This document shows positions 1-5,743 of a stretch of DNA of 7,899 bases, in pieces. Source of the stretch: Candidatus Neomicrothrix sp. UBA4742 (GTDB lineage: Bacteria; Actinomycetota; Acidimicrobiia; Acidimicrobiales; Acidimicrobilacustridaceae). Each line of letters opens with the position of its first letter. Position 1 is the first letter of the stretch. The notes below the pieces were generated by a model. That model made no database searches. It was not told the DNA's origin and saw only the letters and a program-made list of their open reading frames with translations. The translations under genes were made by a program, and so were the position numbers. The stretch is from assembly GCA_002403895.1 (NCBI GenBank), contig DHIQ01000216.1, positions 874 through 8,772 on the forward strand. The letters run 5' to 3'.

Positions 1-1509
1 GGGCCCAACGGCGTCGGCAAGTCCACGCTGTTGAGCATCCTGGCCGGCCTCGAAGAGCCGGACGGGGGTGGGGTCGAGCGCGCCCCCGCCCATCTCACGG
101 TGGGCCTGCTCCCCCAGGAACCCGACGCCCGTCCGGGCGAGACGCTGGCTAGCTACCTGGCCCGTCGCACCGGCGTGCAGGCCGCCTCCGATGAGCTGGA
201 TCGGCGCACGGCGTTGTTGTCGGAGGATCCCGAGTCGGTCGCGGCCTACAGCGACGCGCTCGAACGCTTCCTGGCTCTGGGCGGCGATGACCTCGACGCC
301 CGCGCGGCCGAGGTCGGTGCCACGGTCGGCTTGGACGTGGGTGAGGGTGGCCGCTTCGCTCAGCTCACGGCCACGCTCTCGGGTGGAGAGTCGGCCCGGG
401 CCGCGTTGGTGGCCATCCTGTTGTCCCGGGTCGACGTGTTGTTGTTGGACGAGCCGACCAACAACTTGGACTTCGCCGGTCTCGACGTCCTCGAGGGGTT
501 CGTCGACCGCTTCGGTGGGGCGATCGTTGTCGTCTCCCACGACCGGGCGTTCCTCGACCGATGCGTGCACCGCATCGTGGAGCTGGACGAGGCCTCCCAT
601 CGTGGCCGGGAGTTCGCCGGGGGATGGTCGGCCTACACCGACGCTCGGGACCTGGCCCGCTCGCAGCAGTACGAGGCGCACGGCAAGTTCGTCTCCGAGC
701 GAGACCGTCTGCGCGAGCGCCAGCGCACCCAGCTCCAGTGGAGCGAACGGGGGGTGCGTCGGGCCAGGACCTCGGACGAGGCCGACAAGAACATCCGCGC
801 CGCCAAAGTCGCCCGCAGTGAGAAGCAGGCCGGCAAGGTGAAGGCCACGGAGCGCAAGATCAGCCAGCTCGAAGCGGTGGACAAGCCCTGGGAGGGCTGG
901 CGCCTGCAGCTCAGCCTGGCCCCGGCGGCCCGCAGCGGCGATGTGGTGGCCCGACTCGAGGGCGCAGTCGTTGAGCAGGGCGAGTTCCGGCTGGGGCCGG
1001 TCGACCTCGAGGTGGCGTGGCAGGACCGCCTGGCCATCCTCGGCCCCAACGGCAGTGGCAAGACGACGCTGCTGCGGGCCCTGTTGGGGGAGGTGCCACT
1101 GGCCGCCGGTCGGCGGTGGGTGGGGCCCGGAGTGCAGGTAGGGGAGATGGACCAGCAGCGGGGACTGTTCGCCGGAGCCGAACCGGTGTTGCGGACGTTC
1201 CAGGAGCGCACGGGCATGGCCCTCAGCGAGTCGCGTTCCCTGCTGGCCAAGTTTGGTCTGGGGGCGGACCACGTAGACCGGGCCGGTCGGGATCTGTCGC
1301 CGGGGGAACGGAGCCGGGCGCTGCTGGGCGCCCTCATGGCCGAAGGGGTCAACTGCCTCGTGCTGGACGAGCCCACCAACCATCTCGACATCGAGGCCAT
1401 CGAACAGCTCGAGCAGGCCCTCGGCTCATACGAGGGGACTCTGCTCCTGGTCTCCCACGACCGCCGCTTCCTCGAATCCGTCGACCTGACGAGAACGATC
1501 GAACTCTGA
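1..1509 (+). CDS. ABC-F family ATPase, 5'-truncated by the window edge
   Basis: Soluble twin-ATPase of the ABC-F family, whose members act on the ribosome as translation factors or antibiotic-protection proteins and not as transporters. The frame is open from base 1, so 502 residues are visible and the true start lies upstream; the TTG at 31 lies inside the Walker A region and is not a start. Domain 1 shows Walker A GPNGVGKST (residues 1-9), signature LSGGE (126-130), Walker B LLLDEP (147-152) followed by TNNLD, and SHDR (179-182). A charged, Lys/Arg-rich linker, probably two helices, spans about 205-300. Domain 2 shows Walker A GPNGSGKTT (348-356), signature LSPGE (432-436), LVLDEP (453-458) with TNHLD, and SHDR (485-488). 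No membrane segment is present, which fits ABC-F. Only a few N-terminal residues before Walker A should be missing. I cannot tell an EttA/Uup-like housekeeping factor from a macrolide- or lincosamide-type resistance protein. Convergent with lnt. Confidence 0.95.
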   Translation, partial: GPNGVGKSTLLSILAGLEEPDGGGVERAPAHLTVGLLPQEPDARPGETLASYLARRTGVQAASDELDRRTALLSEDPESVAAYSDALERFLALGGDDLDARAAEVGATVGLDVGEGGRFAQLTATLSGGESARAALVAILLSRVDVLLLDEPTNNLDFAGLDVLEGFVDRFGGAIVVVSHDRAFLDRCVHRIVELDEASHRGREFAGGWSAYTDARDLARSQQYEAHGKFVSERDRLRERQRTQLQWSERGVRRARTSDEADKNIRAAKVARSEKQAGKVKATERKISQLEAVDKPWEGWRLQLSLAPAARSGDVVARLEGAVVEQGEFRLGPVDLEVAWQDRLAILGPNGSGKTTLLRALLGEVPLAAGRRWVGPGVQVGEMDQQRGLFAGAEPVLRTFQERTGMALSESRSLLAKFGLGADHVDRAGRDLSPGERSRALLGALMAEGVNCLVLDEPTNHLDIEAIEQLEQALGSYEGTLLLVSHDRRFLESVDLTRTIEL

Positions 1510-1542
1510 TCTGTTGGCCCTCTGGTCGGCAGGCCTCCCGGC

Positions 1543-1556
1543 GGGCGGCTTCGCCC
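1543..1556. terminator. Short GC hairpin between convergent genes, possible weak bidirectional terminator
   Basis: In the 56-bp gap between the stops of the ABC-F gene and lnt, GGGCG (1543-1547) pairs with CGCCC (1552-1556) around a 4-base loop. No T-run follows on either strand, so it does not meet the intrinsic-terminator pattern. Position between two converging stops is the only other support. Confidence 0.25.
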
Positions 1557-1565
1557 AGTCGGGTG

Positions 1566-3044
1566 TCACGTCGCTTGCTGCTCCGACTGGCGCCTGCGCA
1601 GCGTTGACCGTCCTTGGAGCGCCCACGCCAGTATCAGGCTGGCTATCGACAGAACGAGCATGGGCCAGGGGCCGATGGTGGTGGCCCAGGTGTTGCCCTC
1701 GCGTCGTTGGATGGTGGCCTCGATCACCCTTTGCTCGCTGACGTCGGTGCGGTCCACCAGTCCGCCATCGGGGGTGATCACCGCCGAGAAGCCGGTGGGA
1801 GCCGCCTGCAGGGCCCACCGACCGGTCTCGATGGCCCGCAAGCGCGACGAGGCCACCTGCTGGCTCTGCAGGATCGTCAGCCAGTACGACGAGCCGTTGG
1901 TCGGGTTCAACAGCACCTCGCCGCCGTTGTTGATGGCGTCGCGGGCCTGATCGGCGAAGAACACCTCCCACGAGATGACGGTTCCCATCGTGCCCACCGA
2001 GGTGTGCACGATGGAGGGGCCGTGACCGGCCACCGCGTCGCGGTGTGGTAGTCCCGCGCCCTGGCCCGCCAACTTCTCGATCAGTCCCCGCAGCGGCACG
2101 TACTCCCCGAACGGCACGCGGTGGACCTTGTCGTAGCGCTCGCCCCGTGACCCGTCAGGGTTGTAGACGACCGCGGCGTTGAGGAACTGGCGGTCGTTCA
2201 CGTCCTCGGTGATTCCGGCGATGAGCGTGGTGTTGAGCTTCCGGGCCAGGGCGGACAGTTCCTTGTCCTCCCGGCTGCCATCCAGCCGACCATCCAGGGC
2301 CACCACGTTCTCAGGCCACAGCACCAGGTCGACCGGAGTGTGGATCTGCTCGCTGGCCTGGAGGTGGCGTTCGAACACCGCTCGTGCGTCGCTGTTGGCT
2401 GCCCGGGTCCGTTGAGGACCGCCTCCCTGCACGAGGGCCACCCGCAGGGGTGCGATGTCGTGGCCCCGCGGTGCGACCAGGGCCAGGCCCCACAGCACCA
2501 CTAGGGCCGCCACGATCCCGCCGGCCACTCGCCAGTCTCGTTCCCAGGCGGCCGACAGAGCGATGCCGCCGACCATGACCAACACCACCACCAGGTACAC
2601 ACCGGCCAACCGCGCCGTCTGGCCCAGGGGGGCGGCGGCCTGGCTGAGGCCCAGGTTGCCGAGCGGCACGCCGCCGAAGGGGAAGGCCCACCGGGCCACC
2701 TCGGCCAGCAGCACCGCCCCGGGTAGGGCGATCCAACGGGCGCGCCCGGGCGGGCAGAGGGCAGCCGCGACGCCGAAGTAGGTGGCGTAGAGCGCGCCGG
2801 CGACGACGTAGCCGGGCTTGGTGAGGTCCCACATCCAGAGCATGGCCGGGAAGAGCCAGCAGGCCGCCACCAGCCAGGTCCGCCGGAAGCGCCGCCCCCA
2901 GCTCTGACCCGCGATCAACCGGTCGAGGAGGGCGATGCCCACGAAGGCCAGGGGCCACCATCCCCACGGGGGGACCGAGGCCGCCAGGCACACGCCCGCC
3001 AAGACGCCGCGCCCGACCACGAGGAAGCGTGCGTTGCCGGACAT
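1566..3044 (-). CDS. lnt: Apolipoprotein N-acyltransferase (Lnt) homologue with Ser at the nucleophile position
   Basis: Integral membrane protein of the Lnt family, which N-acylates the lipidated Cys of lipoproteins as the last maturation step. With the ATG at 3044 it is 492 residues. About six hydrophobic segments fill residues 8-192, including the family-typical FPFGGVPLGNLG stretch. A nitrilase-like periplasmic-type domain follows (about 200-440), then one C-terminal membrane helix (about 459-477). Equivalents of the essential E. coli residues: Glu in LWPEN (245), Lys in YDKVHRVPFGEYVP (306) with the second Glu (314), and a Glu at 360. The nucleophilic Cys (E. coli 387, in a C-Y-E context) is Ser358 here, in V-I-S-W-E; the codon is TCG, two changes away from a Cys codon. 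The enzyme may use Ser, have another role, or be inactive. ATG 3044 is preferred: an AAGGA lies 8 nt upstream. The ATG at 3053 is a close alternative; longer starts would cross the divergent SDR promoter. No PPM synthase domain is fused, unlike mycobacterial Ppm1. Confidence 0.9.
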   Translation of the reverse strand: MSGNARFLVVGRGVLAGVCLAASVPPWGWWPLAFVGIALLDRLIAGQSWGRRFRRTWLVAACWLFPAMLWMWDLTKPGYVVAGALYATYFGVAAALCPPGRARWIALPGAVLLAEVARWAFPFGGVPLGNLGLSQAAAPLGQTARLAGVYLVVVLVMVGGIALSAAWERDWRVAGGIVAALVVLWGLALVAPRGHDIAPLRVALVQGGGPQRTRAANSDARAVFERHLQASEQIHTPVDLVLWPENVVALDGRLDGSREDKELSALARKLNTTLIAGITEDVNDRQFLNAAVVYNPDGSRGERYDKVHRVPFGEYVPLRGLIEKLAGQGAGLPHRDAVAGHGPSIVHTSVGTMGTVISWEVFFADQARDAINNGGEVLLNPTNGSSYWLTILQSQQVASSRLRAIETGRWALQAAPTGFSAVITPDGGLVDRTDVSEQRVIEATIQRREGNTWATTIGPWPMLVLSIASLILAWALQGRSTLRRRQSEQQAT

Positions 3045-3052
3045 CCGGGTCA

Positions 3053-3058
3053 TCCTTA
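3053..3058 (-). promoter_or_regulatory. Candidate -10 element (or Shine-Dalgarno) for lnt
   Basis: Read on the minus strand, TAAGGA followed by T sits exactly 8 nt before the ATG at 3044. It fits a loose -10 hexamer for a leaderless or near-leaderless mRNA. The overlapping AAGGA also fits a Shine-Dalgarno site with 8-nt spacing, so the two readings cannot be separated by eye. No convincing -35 box is visible. Confidence 0.35.
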
Positions 3059-3074
3059 CGCAGGTCGACCGCTG

Positions 3075-3080
3075 TAGGGT
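3075..3080 (+). promoter_or_regulatory. Candidate leaderless -10 element (TAGGGT) for the SDR gene
   Basis: TAGGGT matches the actinobacterial TANNNT -10 pattern and ends 8 nt before the ATG at 3089. There is no purine-rich Shine-Dalgarno sequence in those 8 bases (GCGCGCCC). Transcription would begin at or beside the A of the start codon, giving a leaderless mRNA. Its upstream promoter half overlaps the lnt promoter region on the other strand. Confidence 0.55.
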
Positions 3081-3088
3081 GCGCGCCC

Positions 3089-3931
3089 ATGCAGACGCCG
3101 CCCGGGCCGCTCGACTCGTTCGCACCGGACCTGTTCGCCGGCCGGGTGGCGTTGATCACCGGCGCCGGTAGCGGCATAGGTAAATGCGCGGCGTTGGCCT
3201 TCGCCCGCTACGGCGCCGAGGTGATTGTGGCGGGCCGCACCCGCGAGACGCTCGAGGCCACCGCGACCGAGGTGGCGAGCCTTGGGCGTCAGTGTTTGGT
3301 GGTCCCCACCAACATCCGCGAGCCGGCTGAGGTGGACGCCCTGCGCGAGCAGGCCTACGACCGGTTCGGCCACGTCGACTTCCTGGTGAACAACGCCGGC
3401 GGGCAGTTCCCCGCCCTGCCGTCGCAAATCTCCGACAACGGCTGGCGTTCTGTGGTCGACCTGAACCTGAATGGCACCTGGAACATGATCAGTCGGTTCA
3501 TGGAACCCATGACGGCGGCCGGCGGTGGGGCCATCGTGAACGTGGTCCACATCTTCTCCTTCGACCGGGGCGCACCTTGGTTCGTGCATTCGGGTGCGGC
3601 GCGTGCCGGCGTGGTCAGCCTCACCCGGTCGATGGCGCCCTACCTCGGCTATCACGGCGTGACCATCAACGCCTTGGCGCCAGGCACGGTGGCGACGCCG
3701 GGCATGCACGAGAACGAGGTCGGCCAGCTCGGCTTCGACGAGGAGGCGTGGGCGGTGCAGGCCGAGGCAATCGGCCCGATGCGGCGCATGGGTACCGCCG
3801 AGGAGATGGCGGCCATCATCTTGTTTTTGTGTTCGCCCGGGGCCCGGTTCATCAATGGGGCTGCCATCGTGGCCGATGGCAGCGAGTCACAGTCGAACTG
3901 GCCCCAGTTCTTTGACCGGGGTGAGCTCTGA
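3089..3931 (+). CDS. Short-chain dehydrogenase/reductase, atypical DECR-like active site
   Basis: Soluble Rossmann-fold oxidoreductase of 280 residues, normal for a classical SDR with a short N-terminal tail. The dinucleotide motif TGAGSGIG is at 24-31, the NNAGG motif at 101-105, and an Asn-containing LNLNG segment near 125-129. Arg50 at the end of the second strand (VAGR) hints at NADP(H), which is inference. The usual catalytic Ser is replaced by His154 (V-V-H). The Tyr-x-x-x-Lys motif is replaced by Ser168-G-A-A-Arg172, preceded by His167. The H-S/A-G-x-A-K/R pattern resembles 2,4-dienoyl-CoA reductase-like SDRs, which also lack the catalytic Tyr, so an acyl-CoA or related enoyl substrate is possible but not shown. 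The start at 3089 is chosen because a TAGGGT hexamer lies 8 nt upstream; the in-frame ATG at 3029 would run through the lnt start. Divergent from lnt, convergent with the sortase gene (23-bp gap), so it is probably monocistronic. Confidence 0.9.
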   Translation: MQTPPGPLDSFAPDLFAGRVALITGAGSGIGKCAALAFARYGAEVIVAGRTRETLEATATEVASLGRQCLVVPTNIREPAEVDALREQAYDRFGHVDFLVNNAGGQFPALPSQISDNGWRSVVDLNLNGTWNMISRFMEPMTAAGGGAIVNVVHIFSFDRGAPWFVHSGAARAGVVSLTRSMAPYLGYHGVTINALAPGTVATPGMHENEVGQLGFDEEAWAVQAEAIGPMRRMGTAEEMAAIILFLCSPGARFINGAAIVADGSESQSNWPQFFDRGEL

Positions 3932-3954
3932 TCGAGCGGTGACCTGTCCGTCGC

Positions 3955-4791
3955 TCAACCGCCGGCACCGGCCAGAGGGTCGGTGTTCTTCATGAGCAGC
4001 GTGTGGTCGTCCGCCTGGGTGCCCGCATCGAGGGCAGGCAGTACGCCGTCGGGATCGACGGGCCGACCGTCGGGACCGAGAAGTTGAAGCTTGGCCACGA
4101 TGCGCTGAGCCGCCGAGCCGGGCGGGTGGCAGGCGAACAGGGTGGCGGTCCGGGCGTAGGCCTGAGCGGCGATGTCGATGGCTTGGCCGTCCACGATGAC
4201 GATGCCGCGCACCTGATAGGTGAACGCGCCGCTGGCGGTGGTGAACGTCACCGGATCCCCCGGTTGGAGCTCGTTGAGGCGGCGGAACGGGTGGCTGTAG
4301 GTGGTGCGATGCCCGGCCACCACGACGTTGCCCAGCTCGCCGGGCATGGCGCTGCCGGGCCAGTGTCCGGGACCCCGATTGATGGCGGTGAGGGTGATGC
4401 CCTCCTGGAGCTCGGCGCTGAGACCGATGCGGGGTATGGCCAGGGTGCCCAGCACGACCTGCGGCGTGGGGGCATAGGGGTTGTCGGGCGGCCGCGCGGG
4501 AATGGGCAGCGGGGGCCGCGTCTCGGTCGTCGCCGCCGGCGTCGGCGACGGGCGGGTCGTGGCCGGGCTGTCGGCCACGGTGGTGGTGGTCCCGTCGTTG
4601 CTCACGAGCCGCCAGGCCGCGCCGCCCCCGACGAGGAGGGCCGCGCCGCCTGCCACCAACCCGAGGAAACGACGACGATGGCGATCGACGGGTGGTTCGA
4701 CGGCGCCTCCCCGCGGTGGGGCGACGTCGACCTCAAGTTCGATCTCGTCAGTCGACTCCGGGGTGCCGGAGACTTCGGGATGGTCCTCCAC
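3955..4791 (-). CDS. Class E-type sortase with a twin-arginine N-terminus
   Basis: Membrane-anchored cysteine transpeptidase of 278 residues that would join sorting-signal proteins to the envelope; class E enzymes of high-GC actinobacteria generally prefer LAXTG-type signals. Order: acidic cytoplasmic tail (1-36), a H-R-R-R-F-L-G motif (38-44), a hydrophobic anchor (about 43-61), a Thr/Pro/Ala-rich spacer (about 65-110), then the sortase barrel. Catalytic residues visible: His161 in VVAGHRTTYSHPF, Cys221 in T-L-F-A-C-H-P (the TLxTC motif with Ala for the second Thr), and Arg230 in A-A-Q-R-I-V. A C-terminal tail of about 35 residues follows the barrel. Start is GTG 4791; no Shine-Dalgarno sequence precedes it, but a TACACC hexamer ends 8 nt upstream. 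It lies 70 bp downstream of the SBP gene in the same direction. No protein with an LPXTG/LAXTG-type signal is encoded in the window, so its substrates are elsewhere. Class assignment is by motif resemblance only. Confidence 0.9.
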   Translation of the reverse strand: MEDHPEVSGTPESTDEIELEVDVAPPRGGAVEPPVDRHRRRFLGLVAGGAALLVGGGAAWRLVSNDGTTTTVADSPATTRPSPTPAATTETRPPLPIPARPPDNPYAPTPQVVLGTLAIPRIGLSAELQEGITLTAINRGPGHWPGSAMPGELGNVVVAGHRTTYSHPFRRLNELQPGDPVTFTTASGAFTYQVRGIVIVDGQAIDIAAQAYARTATLFACHPPGSAAQRIVAKLQLLGPDGRPVDPDGVLPALDAGTQADDHTLLMKNTDPLAGAGG

Positions 4792-4799
4792 GGACGACA

Positions 4800-4805
4800 G
4801 GTGTA
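4800..4805 (-). promoter_or_regulatory. Candidate leaderless -10 element for the sortase gene
   Basis: On the minus strand TACACC, followed by T, ends 8 nt before the GTG start at 4791, the same spacing as upstream of the SDR gene. The 8-nt stretch (TGTCGTCC) has no Shine-Dalgarno match. The hexamer lacks the final T of TANNNT unless shifted by one, so support is modest. Confidence 0.35.
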
Positions 4806-4843
4806 GCGCGGCTGGGGGTCGATGTGGTTTCGGCGGGGTTGTT

Positions 4844-4860
4844 CTCCGGGGTCGGCGGAG
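4844..4860 (-). terminator. Small hairpin just after the SBP gene, weak terminator candidate
   Basis: CTCCG (4844-4848) pairs with CGGAG (4856-4860) around a 7-base loop, starting 1 base after the SBP stop codon. On the transcribed strand it is followed by AACAACC and not by a T-run. With the candidate promoter at 4800-4805 it could separate the sortase from the map-SBP transcript, but a 5-bp stem is easily found by chance at this GC content. Confidence 0.2.
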
Positions 4861-4861
4861 C

Positions 4862-5710
4862 TCACCCTGGCGGCGATGAGGAGTGGTGGAGCCACTCGGC
4901 GATTCGGGCCGTCGTCTGGAGAATCAACTCGGCGTTGGTGGTGGGACCAGGCGGGCTGGAACGGAGTGCGTCGACGTCCACGATCAGGGCTGTTTCCGCG
5001 GCGACGGGAGCGCGCACGGTGAAGCCGTAGCGCTGGGCCAGGTAGGTCAGGCCGTCAGACGTGCTCGCCAGGACCCGATCATTGTCCGGTATCGGATTGA
5101 TGGCGGCCTGGGCCGCTTCATCGGCGGCAGCGAGCGTGGCCCCGTAGCGGGCGGCGTCGGCCTGCCACGGTTCGGGGGCGCTGTGGGAACGGTCGGCCAA
5201 GGCGTCGGCCAGGAGGTCGGCCATGGTCGTGAGCCGGTCCGGATCGGTCCACACGTGGAGGTCGGGCTGGCCGTCGGCGCCGGTGATTGGCGACAGCGCG
5301 GGTGCGGTCTCGTCCACCGTGGTGCCGGCCCGGCGGGTCTCGTCCAAGGCGGTGGCCAGGCCGGCCTCGTAGGCGCGGCCGACCTGGATCACGAGGTCGG
5401 CGCCGTCGAGTTCGGGCTGGCGGTCGGGAGGCAGGACGAACGTGTGGGGGTTGTCGTCGGGTCCCATCAGGGTGGTCACGTCGGCCCGATCGCCAGCGAC
5501 GGCCCGGGCCAGGTCGCCCAGGACGGTGGTGGTGGCCACGACCCGTAGCCGTGGTGTCGTGGTCGGTGCTGGTGTGGACGATGAGGATGTCGAGGAGCAG
5601 GCAGCGACCACCGTGATGGCGGCGACGATCGCCACGAAGAGAAGCGTCAGCGATCGCCGGTGGACTGATCGCCGGCTGGTGGACGGCGCCGCTCTGTCGG
5701 ACCAATTCAC
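4862..5710 (-). CDS. ZnuA/TroA-like metal-binding lipoprotein, short and missing the third metal ligand
   Basis: Predicted surface lipoprotein of 282 residues related to the zinc/manganese ABC-importer substrate-binding proteins (cluster A-I, ZnuA/TroA/PsaA). A signal peptide with hydrophobic core (about 21-34) ends in lipobox V-A-A-C, Cys38, followed by a Ser/Thr/Pro linker to about 53. The family opening (VVATTTVLGDLARAVAG) and the first two ligand motifs are present: N-P-H-T-F with His89 and D-L-H-V-W with His152. At the third ligand position, five residues before Tyr223 in the conserved Y-L-A-Q-R-Y-G, there is Ser218 (then Asp219) where the family has His or Glu. From there to the candidate fourth ligand region (V-D-V-D, Asp245/Asp247) is about 28 residues; homologues have about 80, so most of the C-terminal lobe core is missing. 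No ABC permease or ATPase lies nearby. Start GTG 5710 has GAGGG 8 nt upstream. The 33-bp gap suggests co-transcription with map. No Zur-like AT-rich palindrome is seen. It may bind metal weakly, bind something else, or be degenerate. Confidence 0.85.
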   Translation of the reverse strand: MNWSDRAAPSTSRRSVHRRSLTLLFVAIVAAITVVAACSSTSSSSTPAPTTTPRLRVVATTTVLGDLARAVAGDRADVTTLMGPDDNPHTFVLPPDRQPELDGADLVIQVGRAYEAGLATALDETRRAGTTVDETAPALSPITGADGQPDLHVWTDPDRLTTMADLLADALADRSHSAPEPWQADAARYGATLAAADEAAQAAINPIPDNDRVLASTSDGLTYLAQRYGFTVRAPVAAETALIVDVDALRSSPPGPTTNAELILQTTARIAEWLHHSSSPPG

Positions 5711-5718
5711 GAGCGCAT

Positions 5719-5735
5719 CCCTCGCCGGATCGAGG
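5719..5735 (-). promoter_or_regulatory. Shine-Dalgarno site of the SBP gene inside a small stem-loop
   Basis: On the minus strand GAGGG (5723-5719) lies 8 nt before the GTG start at 5710 and is the clearest ribosome-binding site in the window. It supports this start. Its GAGG is part of CGAGG (5724-5720), which can pair with CCTCG (5735-5731) around a 6-base loop, so the site could be partly masked in the RNA. A 5-bp stem is weak evidence for regulation. Confidence 0.5.
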
Positions 5736-5743
5736 TGGACCGA

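Noticed and set aside
633..1400. 255-codon open frame on the minus strand inside the ABC-F gene
   Set aside because: Ser/Arg-rich low-information translation opposite well-formed ABC ATPase motifs.
2311..3177. 288-codon minus-strand frame overlapping lnt and the SDR start
   Set aside because: Pro/Arg/Gly-rich, no family resemblance, and in a shifted frame of lnt; the lnt frame has continuous family features, so it is not a frameshifted piece either.
4003..4806. 267-codon open frame on the plus strand opposite the sortase gene
   Set aside because: Its translation is Gly/Arg/Asp-rich with no motif, while the minus strand encodes a complete sortase with catalytic His, Cys and Arg. It is a GC-driven shadow.
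4883..5548. 221-codon plus-strand frame opposite the SBP gene
   Set aside because: Gly/Val-rich translation without motifs; antisense shadow of the lipoprotein gene.
5711..5743. Search for a Zur/Mn-responsive operator before the metal-binding lipoprotein gene
   Set aside because: The 33-bp gap has no AT-rich palindrome of the Zur or MntR/DtxR type.
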